From the NCBI RefSeq assembly GCF_943193175.1, contig NZ_CALPDF010000003.1, positions 124,001 through 188,000 on the forward strand: 64,000 nt of DNA, given 5' to 3'. A program made the position numbers and the translations under genes. The notes below the pieces were generated by a model that worked only from the letters and a program-made list of their open reading frames with translations, searched no databases and was not told the DNA's origin. Shown here piece by piece: positions 45,796-56,927 of the stretch; the stretch's first letter is position 1, and each line of letters begins with the position of its first letter. This DNA is from Neobacillus muris. Lineage in GTDB: Bacteria; Bacillota; Bacilli; Bacillales; Cytobacillaceae.

Positions 45796-47557
45796 ACAAA
45801 ACGCTTGCATGCCCGTTATAAATGATGCCTCTTGTTGAGTCAACGGTGACTTCTTGGCCATCTCTGAATAGGCTCAATGCATTCTGTACGCCAACAATTA
45901 CTGGTATGCCAAGATTTAAGCCAACTACAGCCGCATGGCTTGTAAGTCCGCCTTCCTCGGTAATAAGCGCACTGCATTTTTCAAGGGCAGGTACCATTTC
46001 GCGGTCCGAACCAATGGTGACCAGAACCGATCCAGGTTTCACTTTTTCAATGGCTTCACTTGCATTATGGGCAATTACAACCTTACCAAAGCCAGATTTT
46101 CTGCCAATGCCTTGAGCCTTTGCAATAATATCACCAACAACATGAATTTTCATAAGGTTGGTTGTGCCAGTCTCGCTAACTGGAACACCTCCCGTAATGA
46201 CAACTAAATCACCATGCTTAACAATACCACTGTTCAAGCTCTCTTCAACAGCTATATCAAGCATCTCGTCTGTTGACGTAGCAACTCTCCCAAGCTGTGG
46301 AAATACACCCCAAACAAGAGATAAGCGGCGGTAAACCGGTTCATTTGCGGTTACGGCTACAATGGTGGTCTTTGGACGGTACTTAGCAATCATTCTTGCT
46401 GTATGGCCGCTTTCTGTAGAAGTAATAATGGCATTGACATCTAAATTTAATGCAGTATGCGCAACAGATTGGGCAACAGCATCAGTAAGATTATGCTCTA
46501 TATTTTTGCTTCGGTTCGAAAGGATTTCTTTATGATCGAGTGCTTGTTCAGCTCTTAATGCAATATTATGCATCGTTTGTACGGCTTCAACCGGGTAAAG
46601 TCCTGCAGCGGTTTCACCTGAAAGCATGATTGCGTCTGTCCCGTCGAAAATGGCATTGGCAACGTCGCTGGCTTCAGCACGTGTCGGACGTGGGTTTCTT
46701 TGCATAGAATCAAGCATTTGGGTAGCCGTAATAACCGGTTTTCCTATAGCATTACATTTTTTAATTAGCATTTTTTGAACAAGTGGAACTTCCTCTGCCG
46801 GTATTTCCACCCCAAGGTCTCCACGGGCTACCATCAAACCATCGGAAACTTCCAGGATCTCATCGATATTATCTACGCCTTCCTGATTTTCGATTTTAGG
46901 GATGATATGGATGTGGGCTGCATTATGTTCTTCTAAGAGCTGACGGATTTCCAGCACGTCTTTAGCACGGCGCACAAATGATGCCGCAATAAAATCGATT
47001 CCTTGTTCAATGCCGAAAAGGATATCCTTCTTGTCCTTTTCTGTAATGCCAGGCAGATTAACCGAAACCCCGGGAACGTTTACACCTTTTTTATTTTTTA
47101 ATGTGCCGCTGTTAAGGATTTTAGTAAGAATCTCTCCAGCTTCTTTATCAACCTTAATCACTTCTAGACCGATGAGTCCGTCATCAAGGAGAATTTTAGA
47201 GCCAACTTGAACGTCATCAATTAAACCAGGATATGTAATAGAGAATTTCTCAAGTGTACCTTCTACTTCCTTCATGGAAATAATAATGGATTCACCAGAC
47301 TTAAGTTCAAGGGCTCCATTTTGCATATTATGTGTCCTTATTTCAGGACCCTTCGTATCAAGTAAAATCGCAATGTTTTTTCCGTTCTCACTTGCAGCTT
47401 CACGGATATTTTTAATGCGGCCCCCATGTTCTTCAAAGTCCCCATGGGAGAAATTCAACCGGGCAACGTTCATTCCGGCATTCATTAATTGGGTTAATTT
47501 GTCTACTGATTCACTTGCAGGTCCAATGGTACAAACAATCTTCGTTTTGCGTAACAT
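45794..47557 (-). CDS. pyk: Pyruvate kinase with C-terminal PEP-utilising-type domain
   Basis: 587 residues. TIM barrel with [33 protein letters not shown] and ATQMLDSM; then the B and C domains, and the extra C-terminal domain of Bacillaceae enzymes (about 480-587) with [20 protein letters not shown], resembling the phospho-His domain of PEP-utilising enzymes. Last ATP-forming step of glycolysis. AGGAGGCAAATTGA ribosome site. Operon pfkA-pyk, 89 bases apart. Confidence 0.97.
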   Translation of the reverse strand: MLRKTKIVCTIGPASESVDKLTQLMNAGMNVARLNFSHGDFEEHGGRIKNIREAASENGKNIAILLDTKGPEIRTHNMQNGALELKSGESIIISMKEVEGTLEKFSITYPGLIDDVQVGSKILLDDGLIGLEVIKVDKEAGEILTKILNSGTLKNKKGVNVPGVSVNLPGITEKDKKDILFGIEQGIDFIAASFVRRAKDVLEIRQLLEEHNAAHIHIIPKIENQEGVDNIDEILEVSDGLMVARGDLGVEIPAEEVPLVQKMLIKKCNAIGKPVITATQMLDSMQRNPRPTRAEASDVANAIFDGTDAIMLSGETAAGLYPVEAVQTMHNIALRAEQALDHKEILSNRSKNIEHNLTDAVAQSVAHTALNLDVNAIITSTESGHTARMIAKYRPKTTIVAVTANEPVYRRLSLVWGVFPQLGRVATSTDEMLDIAVEESLNSGIVKHGDLVVITGGVPVSETGTTNLMKIHVVGDIIAKAQGIGRKSGFGKVVIAHNASEAIEKVKPGSVLVTIGSDREMVPALEKCSALITEEGGLTSHAAVVGLNLGIPVIVGVQNALSLFRDGQEVTVDSTRGIIYNGHASVL

Positions 47558-47646
47558 TCAATTTGCCTCCTATTATAAAGTGCCAAGCGCCCGCGAATGA
47601 CATTCCCTGGGCGCTGCTCTGAATTGACATAACGGAAAAAATCTTT

Positions 47647-48633
<987 letters not shown>

Positions 48634-48802
48634 TCATTATGTAAAACAATACTCGTAGGTAATAAATTAGCTATGTTTGATACATTGGCTTATTCTATTA
48701 TTATTTACATAAAACCCTTGAATATTTATAAAATAACATGAAGAAATGCCTATAACAACTATAAGAAGCACACAATTTCAATAGACGGAATAGTGTGTTA
48801 AC

Positions 48803-48816
48803 TGAAAGCGGTTCAT
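48803..48816. promoter_or_regulatory. Weak cre-like (CcpA) site upstream of pfkA
   Basis: TGAAAGCGGTTCAT matches the cre core TGAAAGCG and then fails at the 3' end, about 11 of 14. The rest of 48610-48925 is AT-rich without an ORF; I see no clear promoter there. Confidence 0.25.
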
Positions 48817-48925
48817 TTTTAGGTTGGAAGCGATATCATTAAATTTTTAGTGAATTTTTTTTAACATTTTAATGAAGCTGGTACTAGAGTGGCAATTTCT
48901 CTGTAAACGACAGATTTTCCACAAT

Positions 48926-48961
48926 GCGGAAAAGCGTGCTCTGCAGTGGAGCACGCTTTTC
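48926..48961. terminator. Terminator of accDA
   Basis: Perfect 12-bp stem AAAAGCGTGCTC/GAGCACGCTTTT (48930-48941, 48949-48960). T-rich on both strands; functionally it closes accDA on the minus strand. Confidence 0.88.
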
Positions 48962-48987
48962 TAATAGGACTTGCAAACTGGCGGATA

Positions 48988-49965
48988 TTACTTTATGCCG
49001 ATATAGTCATTTACGAGACCAAACTCGCCAATACTCCTAAACCGATTGTACCGGTCGGCAATCCGTTCTTCTTCTGAGAGCGGCAACAGCTGCTTTAACG
49101 AGAGAAGCAAAGTTTTCTCGATTTCCTCTGCCTGCTTTTTAACATCCTTGTGGGCCCCGCCTTTAATCTCAGGAATAATGTCATCAATGACGCTTAATTC
49201 CTTTAAGTCAGGGGCTGTAATTTTCATGGATTCGGCTGCTTTTTGGGCAAATGCCGCATCCTTCCATAGGATTGCAGCTGCGCCTTCTGGGGAAATAACG
49301 GAATAGGTGGAGTTTTCCAGCATATAAATACGGTTTCCCACACCAAGACCCAATGCACCGCCGCTGCCGCCTTCTCCAATGACAATACAAATGACGGGAA
49401 CCCGAAGTCCTGCCATTTCAAACAGATTACGGGCTATAGCCTCACTTTGGCCTCGTTCTTCCGCAGCTTTTCCCGGATACGCTCCCTTTGTATCGATAAA
49501 ACAAATGATCGGACGATTAAATTTATCGGCCTGTTTCATTAGCCGAAGAGCTTTTCTATATCCTTCCGGATGTGGCATTCCAAAGTTCCGGCGAATATTT
49601 TCTTTCGTATCCTTCCCTCTTTGATGGCCGATAACGGTAACTGGCAAGCCTTTAAACTTAGCGATACCGCCAACGATCGCTTCATCATCCCCAAAGGTGC
49701 GATCGCCATGACATTCAAAAAAGTCTTCAAATAAGTAGGAAATATAATCAAGGGTCGTCGGCCTGTTCGGATGCCGGGCTATTTGAACCCGATCCCAAGG
49801 TTTAATATTCTCGTAGATATCACGTTCCAATTTTTCGAGCCGCACCTCTAGCTTTCGGATTTCCGTAGTTAGATCCACATCAGTAGTTTGGGTGAACTCC
49901 TTCAATTCAGCAATCTTTTTCCTTAACTCAATAACCGGACGTTCAAAATCAAGTTCTCCTACCAT
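48988..49965 (-). CDS. accA: Acetyl-CoA carboxylase carboxyltransferase alpha subunit
   Basis: 325 residues. N-terminal coiled coil (about 5-55), then the crotonase-like carboxyltransferase fold with [58 protein letters not shown]. With AccD transfers CO2 from carboxybiotin to acetyl-CoA, giving malonyl-CoA. Its ATG lies inside the last codons of accD (7-base overlap), so translation is coupled. Confidence 0.97.
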   Translation of the reverse strand: MVGELDFERPVIELRKKIAELKEFTQTTDVDLTTEIRKLEVRLEKLERDIYENIKPWDRVQIARHPNRPTTLDYISYLFEDFFECHGDRTFGDDEAIVGGIAKFKGLPVTVIGHQRGKDTKENIRRNFGMPHPEGYRKALRLMKQADKFNRPIICFIDTKGAYPGKAAEERGQSEAIARNLFEMAGLRVPVICIVIGEGGSGGALGLGVGNRIYMLENSTYSVISPEGAAAILWKDAAFAQKAAESMKITAPDLKELSVIDDIIPEIKGGAHKDVKKQAEEIEKTLLLSLKQLLPLSEEERIADRYNRFRSIGEFGLVNDYIGIK

Positions 49966-50837
49966 GAAAGTTCACCTCCTGGCTGATGTATTTCTAGAAT
50001 GTTCGTGATTTTATCCACCATCTCCAGCCGGGAAATGATGGCATCCAGTTGGCCGTGTTTTAACAGAAACTCTGCCGTTTGAAAATCTTCAGGCAGTTTC
50101 TCCCGGATCGATTGTTCTATTACCCTGCGGCCTGCAAATCCAATTAGAGCGCCAGGTTCAGCAAAGTTATAATCCCCCAGCGATGCAAAACTTGCAGATA
50201 CCCCTCCTGTAGTCGGGTGAGTCATGATAGAAATAATCAAGCCGCCATTGTCACTGAATCGCTTTAATGCCACACTGGTTTTGGCCATTTGCATTAAACT
50301 TAATGCGCCTTCCTGCATTCTTGCGCCGCCTGAAGCGGTAAATATAATAAAAGGAACTGCTAATTCATCGGCCATTTCAATTGCGCGGGTAATCTTTTCC
50401 CCTACCGCAGACCCCATACTGCCCATTCTGAACGAAGCGTCCATGATCGCCACTACTATTTTGTGGCCATTGACTGCTCCAATTCCTGTTACGACAGCTT
50501 CATTTAATTTTGCCTTAGCCCTGTCTTTTTCCAGTTTTTCTATATAATCAGGAAACTGCAATGGGTTTTTCGACGTAATCTCTTCATTCAGCTCCTCAAA
50601 GCTCCCAGCATCAATAAAACTATTGATCCGTTCCATCGAACTCATTTGGAAATGATGTCCGCAGTGCAGACATACTTTTTCATTTTTTAATAATTCTTTC
50701 GTGTACATTATTTTTTTACAAGAAGGGCATTTGGTCATAATTCCTTCAGGAACATCACTTTTTACCGCTTCTGTTGGAATGGCTGCGTACTTCTTTTTCT
50801 TTGTCTGAGGTTTGGTAAATAAATCTTTAAGCGCCAA
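49959..50837 (-). CDS. accD: Acetyl-CoA carboxylase carboxyltransferase beta subunit
   Basis: 292 residues. Four-Cys zinc ribbon at about 38-60 ([14 protein letters not shown] then VCLHCG), then carboxyltransferase core with [39 protein letters not shown] and [19 protein letters not shown] start after GGGAGG. First gene of accDA; its promoter carries a GntR-type operator (50940-50954) and a further dyad in the spacer. Confidence 0.97.
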   Translation of the reverse strand: MALKDLFTKPQTKKKKYAAIPTEAVKSDVPEGIMTKCPSCKKIMYTKELLKNEKVCLHCGHHFQMSSMERINSFIDAGSFEELNEEITSKNPLQFPDYIEKLEKDRAKAKLNEAVVTGIGAVNGHKIVVAIMDASFRMGSMGSAVGEKITRAIEMADELAVPFIIFTASGGARMQEGALSLMQMAKTSVALKRFSDNGGLIISIMTHPTTGGVSASFASLGDYNFAEPGALIGFAGRRVIEQSIREKLPEDFQTAEFLLKHGQLDAIISRLEMVDKITNILEIHQPGGELSW

Positions 50838-50939
50838 AATGAATCCTCCCTTGTAAACAATCCCGCTAATCGGAAGTTTGCCTCGTCCTATCAGCAGTCT
50901 TTCTTTCTTACACCAATCTCATACGTTGATTGCCCGTTT

Positions 50940-50954
50940 AGTGGCCAGACCACT
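50940..50954. promoter_or_regulatory. Putative operator for the adjacent GntR/FCD regulator at accDA
   Basis: AGTGGCCAGACCACT: AGTGG/CCACT arms around CCAGA. It shares GTGGYCAGACCAC with the site at 52968-52982 and fits the FadR-subfamily pattern TnGTnnnACnA with one deviation. It lies about 10 bases downstream of the -10 element. Confidence 0.75.
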
Positions 50955-50963
50955 TGTAGTTGA

Positions 50964-50991
50964 AAAATACCCTGTCCAAGGGTATGTACAA
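50964..50991 (-). promoter_or_regulatory. accDA promoter with a dyad in its spacer
   Basis: TTGTAC (50991-50986), 16-bp spacer, TATTTT (50969-50964) on the minus strand. The spacer is almost filled by the inverted repeat ATACCCT/AGGGTAT (50967-50985), 7-bp arms, 5 bases apart. Confidence 0.6.
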
Positions 50992-51025
50992 ATTTTAATA
51001 TAAAATAAATAAAGTATAAAATTTG

Positions 51026-51652
51026 TTAGTTTTTGTCGTCATCGCGAGACAAATTTCGTAATTCCCGATAAGCTGCCAGGGTATGGGCTTCATCGCGATC
51101 TGCCAATGATCTTGCTATTTCTAAATAGTCTTCCCGTTTACATGAATGATGATTGGAAACCAATGAATCATAATATTCTTTTAAAATAATCCACATTCTA
51201 AATAACAGGTAATTGTCTGCAAGCATCATGATCCTGTAAAAAAAATCATCTTCATGAACGATGTCGGCTGTTTTTACCCATTCCAAGAGCCCCTCTTGAT
51301 TTTCCTTATCCATTTTTTGAAGGGCTAATCGGAGACCATCCATTTCAATCATATTTCGCGTCTCGAAAACATCTGTTTTCGCTTTTTCATCCTGCAAAAT
51401 AAACGTACTTAGGAGCTGTACCAGCCGGTGGTCGCGAAAATCGCGGATAAAAGTTCCTTCCCCTCTTCGCGTTTCGATTAGGCCCAGCATTTCTAGTGCC
51501 CTTAGGGCTTCCCTAACGGAAGAGCGCCCGAAATTCAGGCGCTCGGACAGTTCACGTTCAGAAAGAATTTTATCTCCCGGCTTGAGTCCATCAGCCGTTA
51601 TCATTTCTCTTAGCTGTTTGATTATCTCTAAGTAAACCTTCGTATTCGACAC
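51026..51652 (-). CDS. GntR-family (FadR/FCD subfamily) transcriptional regulator
   Basis: 208 residues. Winged helix at about 5-72 with LKPGDKILSERELSERLNFG and SSVREALRALEMLGLIETRR, then a C-terminal all-helical FCD ligand domain (about 85-195; Asp/His/Arg-rich as in metal- or acid-binding members: RNMIEMDGLRLA, DDFFYRIMM, SNHHS). The gene begins 9 bases after the ytsJ stop, so it is the second cistron there. Start GTG with a weak ribosome site. Two matching operators lie at the ytsJ and accDA promoters; the sensed ligand is unknown, perhaps a malonyl-, acyl- or C4-acid-type metabolite (inference). Confidence 0.88.
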   Translation of the reverse strand: MSNTKVYLEIIKQLREMITADGLKPGDKILSERELSERLNFGRSSVREALRALEMLGLIETRRGEGTFIRDFRDHRLVQLLSTFILQDEKAKTDVFETRNMIEMDGLRLALQKMDKENQEGLLEWVKTADIVHEDDFFYRIMMLADNYLLFRMWIILKEYYDSLVSNHHSCKREDYLEIARSLADRDEAHTLAAYRELRNLSRDDDKN

Positions 51653-51660
51653 TTATGATA

Positions 51661-52899
51661 TCACTCACTTTTTCCTATAAGAGCGAGTCTCTTGGTTTTT
51701 TCTTTGACTTCCTCAGGGTCTACCTTAATCCGGGCTACACCAGTTTCCATTGCTGCTTTGGCTACTGCAGCCGCCACATTCGGTGCAACTCGCGGGTCAA
51801 ATGGACCGGGAATGACATAATCTGGATTGAGTTCGTCTTCACTGATTAAGTTTGCAATAGCGTGCACCGCTGCAATTTTCATTGCTTCATTGATATGTGT
51901 GGCCCTTACATCAAGAGCTCCACGGAAGATACCAGGAAAGGCCAAAACATTATTTACCTGATTAGGAAAATCAGAACGGCCTGTTCCGATCACACGGGCT
52001 CCAGCCTCTTTCGCCTCGTCAGGCATTATTTCCGGCACTGGATTGGCCATGGCAAAGATAATCGCATCAGAATTCATGGATGCCACCATTTCTTTTGTTA
52101 AAGCTCCTGCCACAGATACACCGATAAAAACATCCGCCCCTTTAATGACATCTTCCAGACTGCCAGAAAGGTTATCCCGATTGGTGAACTTCGCTACTTC
52201 TGCTTTCACGGCATTCATTCCGTGAGGCCGTCCTTCATAAATGGCCCCTTTGGTGTCGCACATGATAATATCTCTTACGCCGTAGTGGTATAATAATTTA
52301 ATGATGGCAATGCCCGCTGCACCTGCACCGCTGGCCACCACTTTAATTTCTGTCATTTTTTTCCCGATTAGCTTTAAGGCATTCACCAAGCCTGCCACTG
52401 TAACAATAGCAGTTCCATGCTGATCATCATGAAAAATTGGGATATTGGTCTCTTTCTTCAGTCTTTCTTCTATTACAAAGCAATTAGGTGCTGCAATATC
52501 CTCAAGATTGACACCGCCAAAGGTTGGCTCCAACAGTTTAACAGTCTCAATAATTTTGTCAACATCTGATGTATTTAAGCATATTGGAAATGCATCTACA
52601 CCTGCAAAGCTCTTAAATAAAACGGCTTTGCCCTCCATAACCGGCAGAGCTGCCTCAGGACCTATATTTCCCAGCCCTAATACAGCTGTACCATCTGAAA
52701 CAACAGCAACCATATTGCCTTTCATGGTGTAATCATAAACAGTTTCTGGTTTTTCATAGATATCCTTACATGGCTCTGCCACACCAGGTGAATACGCTAA
52801 ACTTAAATCATGTGCGTTTCTGACTGGCACCTTAGATTTTGACTCTAACTTTCCCTTATTAATTCGATGCATGTGTAATGCTTCTTCTCTTAAAGTCAA
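51661..52899 (-). CDS. ytsJ: NAD(P)-dependent malic enzyme
   Basis: 412 residues, short bacterial malic enzyme. SLAYSPGVAEPCKDI, VVSDGTAVLGLGNIGPEAAL (substrate and metal site), FHDDQHGTAIVTVAGLVNAL (metal Asp) and a Rossmann motif VASGAGAAGIAII. Decarboxylates malate to pyruvate; B. subtilis YtsJ is the major NADP enzyme of the family. TTG start after GGGGTGACATTTC. Its promoter overlaps the dnaE stop region and contains the GntR operator, so repression by the downstream regulator and autoregulation are likely. Confidence 0.94.
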   Translation of the reverse strand: MTLREEALHMHRINKGKLESKSKVPVRNAHDLSLAYSPGVAEPCKDIYEKPETVYDYTMKGNMVAVVSDGTAVLGLGNIGPEAALPVMEGKAVLFKSFAGVDAFPICLNTSDVDKIIETVKLLEPTFGGVNLEDIAAPNCFVIEERLKKETNIPIFHDDQHGTAIVTVAGLVNALKLIGKKMTEIKVVASGAGAAGIAIIKLLYHYGVRDIIMCDTKGAIYEGRPHGMNAVKAEVAKFTNRDNLSGSLEDVIKGADVFIGVSVAGALTKEMVASMNSDAIIFAMANPVPEIMPDEAKEAGARVIGTGRSDFPNQVNNVLAFPGIFRGALDVRATHINEAMKIAAVHAIANLISEDELNPDYVIPGPFDPRVAPNVAAAVAKAAMETGVARIKVDPEEVKEKTKRLALIGKSE

Positions 52900-52967
52900 G
52901 AAATGTCACCCCTCTATCCCTACCAAAAAATGATACACCTTTCCAATTCCAATTATTCCCCTCAATT

Positions 52968-52982
52968 AGTGGTCAGACCACG
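52968..52982. promoter_or_regulatory. Putative operator for the GntR/FCD regulator at ytsJ
   Basis: Contains the 13-bp perfect palindrome GTGGTCAGACCAC, with the FadR-subfamily core TGGTCAGACCA. It lies downstream of the -10 at about +8 to +22, the same geometry as at accDA. Confidence 0.8.
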
Positions 52983-52996
52983 CATGTCTCTTTTCA

Positions 52997-53024
52997 ACTA
53001 TAACATATCTTGATTCGTTGTAAA
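52997..53024 (-). promoter_or_regulatory. Promoter of ytsJ-gntR
   Basis: TTTACA (53024-53019), 16-bp spacer, TATAGT (53002-52997) on the minus strand. The -35 lies just 4 bases beyond the dnaE stop codon. Confidence 0.7.
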
Positions 53025-53027
53025 GAT

Positions 53028-56000
53028 TTATTCTTTTAAAACCACACTTTCCGAACCAAGCAATCTCTTTAAATCATTGAGTAAATTAGCAGTTGGATTG
53101 ACATTTTTGTCGTCAGGCAATGCCGCAGTTTTCTTCGCAGCCTCGTAATATAAAACCACTTTAGATTTTCCTCTATTTTGCTCTAATAATTGATTGATTT
53201 GGTTAAACAAATTTTCATCTTGCTTGTCTTCGCCAATTTTTAAATACAGAACGGACTTTCGGACCGTTTTCGACTGAATCCATTGGCCTATTTCATAAGC
53301 CTGCTGAATGATCATTTGCAGCCGGCCTTCCCGTTCCTCTATCTTTCCTTCCAGCACAGCAAAATTCCCCTCCTGCAGCAGTGCGGAAAACCTTCGATAA
53401 GCTTCCGGAAAGGCTACAGTTTCCATTTCTCCGCTTGCGTCACTTACCGTTAAAAAGGCCATTGATTCACCTTTTTTCGTACGGATCACTTTCTTGGATG
53501 AAATATAAACCCCTGCTGCAATTCGGGGAGCTTTTGCAGTCAATTCAAATAAGACTTTGGCACCAGTTTGATTAAGGGATTTTTCGTAAATCGAAATCGG
53601 ATGGTCCGAAAGATAGATTCCTAATGCCTCTTTCTCAAATGTTAGCTTATGGGCCTGGCTAATCGGATCCACTTGAACATATTTCGGCTTTGGAATTAAT
53701 TCTTGTTCAAATAGATCAATTTGGTCATCGTTTGCCGGTTTAAATATTTGTGCATGCTCAATCGCCACATCCAAGCTAGCCAAAAGGACAGCACGATCCT
53801 GCCCAAATTCATCAAAGCTTCCCGAATGGACTAGACTTTCCAAAGTTTTTCGATTAATGGCTTTCAGGGAAACCCTTATGCAAAAATCAAACAGGTCAGT
53901 AAACTCCTTAACTTTCCTTGCCTGAAGAATTTCTTTTAAGGCAGCGATCCCTACCCCCTTAATAGCTGCAAGGCTGTATCGAATTTTGCCCTTTTCAGCT
54001 TGAAAAAAGTAGTGGCTGGAGTTGATAGACGGAGGCAAAACGGAAATCCCTTTTTGTTTTGCTTCCATTACATATTGGGCAATCTTCGCTTCATTGCCGA
54101 TTGCAGATGTCAGCAGGCCAGCCATAAAAAAGACTGGATAATTGGCTTTTAAATAGGCCAGTTGACAGGCAATCATACTATAGGCTACCGCGTGGCTTCG
54201 ATTAAAACCGTAATTAGCAAAACGGACAATTAAATCATAAATTTCATTGGCCAATGACTCGCTGTATCCCTTTTTTAGAGCCCCTTGGATAAAATGAGCC
54301 CGCTCGCGGTCAAGCACCTCTTTTTGTTTTTTTCCGACAGCCCGCCGCAATAAATCGGCTTCTCCAAGGGAAAATCCGGCCATTTTGGAAGCGATCTGCA
54401 TGATTTGTTCTTGGTAAACAATAACCCCATACGTATTCTCCAGGATGGGCTCAAGATCAGGATGCGGATAGGCAACCTCTTGTCTGCCATGCTTTCGGTC
54501 AATAAACAGCGGGATATTTTCCATTGGTCCGGGACGATATAAGGCATTAACCGCAACGATATCTTCAAATCGGGACGGTTTCAGTCTTGTTAAGACTTTA
54601 CGCATTCCTTCTGATTCCAGCTGGAAAATCCCTGTCGTTTCCCCTCTTGCCAAAAGTTCAAAGGTTTTTTCATCATCAAGGGGGATCGACCTTAGGTCAA
54701 GTTTTTGGCGTGTATGAAAATAAATGGAGGATAGAATCGAATCAAGAAGCGTTAAATTCCTAAGTCCCAGAAAATCCATTTTCAGCAGCCCAAGCTCTTC
54801 TAAGTGCTCCATGGAATATTGGGTCAAGTATACATGACCAGAGCCCTGCTGGATGGGAACTAATTCTGTTAGAGGCATCTCACTGAAAACCACTCCTGCG
54901 GCATGAGTTGATGTATGGCGCGGCAGCCCCTCTAACTTTTGCGCGGTGTCAAACAGCCTGCGATGCAGCGGAGATTCCTGAATAAACTTTCGCAGCCCCT
55001 CTGATTCTTTATAGGCGTCTGCTAATGTTCCTCCGATCCGCTGCGGTACCAGCCTTGCCATATAATCCAGTTCTTTCGTATTCAAACCGAACGCCCTGCC
55101 TACATCCCGCAATGCAGCTCTTGAGGCAAGTGTTCCAAAGGTAACAATTTGAGCGACGTGAAGCTCCCCGTATTTTTTGGCAACATATTCAATAACCTCA
55201 TCCCTGCGGTTATCTGGGAAATCAATATCAATATCCGGCATCGATATACGCTCAGGATTTAAGAACCGTTCAAATAAGAGATGATGCTGGATGGGGTCTA
55301 CGTCCGTTATATAAAGTACATATGCCACAAGAGAACCGGCGGCAGACCCCCTTCCCGGTCCTGTTAAAATTCCTTTTTCGCGGGCATATCTCATAAAATC
55401 CCAAACAATTAAAAAATAGTCACTGAATTTCATGCGTTTGATGACATCTAGTTCGAAGTTTAACCGTTCATAATATTCACTGGGCGGTGATGAGGAAAAT
55501 CGTTCTTCTAGTCCTTGTTTGCATAACCTCTCTAAATAAACATCTGATGGAATATGATTTTCCGTTGGAAACGAAGGCAAAAAGGTTTTGCCCAAGTCGA
55601 TGTTGACGTTGCAGCGTTCCCCAATCAGCAGAGTATTCTCTAACACTTCTGGCATATCAGAAAAGTCCTCAGCCATTTCCCCCGCCGATTTTAAATAAAA
55701 CTCATCGCTCCCCAGTTTCTCTCTATGCTCATCCTGAAGCTTATCGCCATTTTTAATGGCAAGCAGGCATTCATGGGCAAAGGTATCTTCTTTTTCTAAA
55801 TAATGGACGCGATTTGTAGCAGCAAGGGGAATCTGCATTTGTTGCGAAAGTTGAATCAGCTGATTTTTAATAGCTTCCTCTGTTGCTAGTTTATGGTTTT
55901 GCAGAGATAAGTAAAAATTCCCTTGACCAAAGATAGTGGAAAATTCCTTTACAATTTGTTCAGCTGCATTCCTATCATTTTTTAGGAGCGCCTGCTCAAT

Positions 56001-56393
56001 TTCCCCCTCTGCACCAGGGGAAAGAGCGATTACTCCTTCTGAATAGTGCTTCAGCCATCTGATTGGAATTCCATTCTCCGCTTTCGTTTGCAGAGTGCTC
56101 GATATTTTGATTAAATTTTTAAAGCCTTCGTTATTTTCGGCCAGCAGCACTAATGGAAAAGCTTCATTTTCTGTACAAATACTTTCTACATCTGCCGTTA
56201 ATCCGATTATCGGTTTGATCTTATTTTGCTTACATAATTTATAAAACTCAATCGCCCCGTACATGACATTCCTATCCGTCAAAGCAAGAGCCTGAAACCC
56301 TTTGCTTCGGGCACTTTCTACTAATTTAGGAACCGAAGCGGTACTTGTGAGCAAACTATACGCGCTATAAACATGCAGGTGAATAAAAGACAT
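53028..56393 (-). CDS. dnaE: DNA polymerase III DnaE (error-prone / primer-extending)
   Basis: About 1121 residues, comparable to B. subtilis DnaE. N-terminal PHP domain (HLHVYSAYSLL), palm with catalytic acidic motif PDIDIDFPDNRRDEVIEY (about 375), GPGRGSAAGSLVAYVL, HASTHAAGV-type motif (here HTSTHAAGVVFSE), fingers with NALYRPGPMENIPLFIDRKH, tandem HhH and an OB domain near residue 960. Extends RNA primers before handing over to PolC. AAGGGTG favours the ATG at 56393 over the GTG at 56402. Confidence 0.96.
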   Translation of the reverse strand: MSFIHLHVYSAYSLLTSTASVPKLVESARSKGFQALALTDRNVMYGAIEFYKLCKQNKIKPIIGLTADVESICTENEAFPLVLLAENNEGFKNLIKISSTLQTKAENGIPIRWLKHYSEGVIALSPGAEGEIEQALLKNDRNAAEQIVKEFSTIFGQGNFYLSLQNHKLATEEAIKNQLIQLSQQMQIPLAATNRVHYLEKEDTFAHECLLAIKNGDKLQDEHREKLGSDEFYLKSAGEMAEDFSDMPEVLENTLLIGERCNVNIDLGKTFLPSFPTENHIPSDVYLERLCKQGLEERFSSSPPSEYYERLNFELDVIKRMKFSDYFLIVWDFMRYAREKGILTGPGRGSAAGSLVAYVLYITDVDPIQHHLLFERFLNPERISMPDIDIDFPDNRRDEVIEYVAKKYGELHVAQIVTFGTLASRAALRDVGRAFGLNTKELDYMARLVPQRIGGTLADAYKESEGLRKFIQESPLHRRLFDTAQKLEGLPRHTSTHAAGVVFSEMPLTELVPIQQGSGHVYLTQYSMEHLEELGLLKMDFLGLRNLTLLDSILSSIYFHTRQKLDLRSIPLDDEKTFELLARGETTGIFQLESEGMRKVLTRLKPSRFEDIVAVNALYRPGPMENIPLFIDRKHGRQEVAYPHPDLEPILENTYGVIVYQEQIMQIASKMAGFSLGEADLLRRAVGKKQKEVLDRERAHFIQGALKKGYSESLANEIYDLIVRFANYGFNRSHAVAYSMIACQLAYLKANYPVFFMAGLLTSAIGNEAKIAQYVMEAKQKGISVLPPSINSSHYFFQAEKGKIRYSLAAIKGVGIAALKEILQARKVKEFTDLFDFCIRVSLKAINRKTLESLVHSGSFDEFGQDRAVLLASLDVAIEHAQIFKPANDDQIDLFEQELIPKPKYVQVDPISQAHKLTFEKEALGIYLSDHPISIYEKSLNQTGAKVLFELTAKAPRIAAGVYISSKKVIRTKKGESMAFLTVSDASGEMETVAFPEAYRRFSALLQEGNFAVLEGKIEEREGRLQMIIQQAYEIGQWIQSKTVRKSVLYLKIGEDKQDENLFNQINQLLEQNRGKSKVVLYYEAAKKTAALPDDKNVNPTANLLNDLKRLLGSESVVLKE

Positions 56394-56519
56394 CTTTGTC
56401 ACACCCTTACTTACTCATTCTATAGTCTTATTATAAACATTACATAAAAAAAAGAAAATATGTTCTCATTTTTTGAGGCAGCAGAAAATTGAGGATGCCG
56501 GCCATTTCAATCTGCTAAA

Positions 56520-56548
56520 TCATAATTTGCTTGACTTGTCCATATATA
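56520..56548 (+). promoter_or_regulatory. Candidate SigE promoter of ytrHI
   Basis: TCATAAT (56520-56526), 14-bp spacer, CATATATA (from 56541), similar to the mother-cell SigE consensus. B. subtilis ytrHI is SigE-dependent. Confidence 0.5.
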
Positions 56549-56588
56549 TGATAAAGAGAGGATTTACCACAAAGGGCGGTGGGAACGG

Positions 56589-56927
56589 ATGAAAGAAATC
56601 GGCTTTTTTCCAGCATTTATCGAAAGCTATTTTATCGCACTTGGCGTTGTGCTTGGCGGCTCTTTAATTGGAGGAATTGCCTCCTTTTTAACAGGACAGC
56701 CTCCTTTAACTACCGTCTATCGGCTATCGTCCGCGTTACGGATTTGGGGAATTGTTGCCGCGATCGGCGGCACATTCGATGCGGTTTACACGTTTGAACG
56801 CGGGTTATTTAATGGAGATACTAAAGATTTGTTTAAACAATTGTTAATCATACTTTCTGCCTTAGGCGGCGCCCAAACTGGCGCACTTATCATTAACTGG
56901 CTGACTCAGGAGCAAATCTCATCATGA
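56589..56927 (+). CDS. ytrH: Sporulation protein YtrH
   Basis: 112 residues with three hydrophobic segments (about 11-35, 48-68 and 82-104). Matches YtrH: ESYFIALGVVLGGSLIGGIA, PPLTTVYRLSSALRIWG and the GGAQTGALIINWL tail. Membrane protein in sporulation, mother-cell expressed in B. subtilis. Its stop overlaps the ytrI ATG (ATGA), showing translational coupling. Divergent from dnaE. Confidence 0.9.
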   Translation: MKEIGFFPAFIESYFIALGVVLGGSLIGGIASFLTGQPPLTTVYRLSSALRIWGIVAAIGGTFDAVYTFERGLFNGDTKDLFKQLLIILSALGGAQTGALIINWLTQEQISS

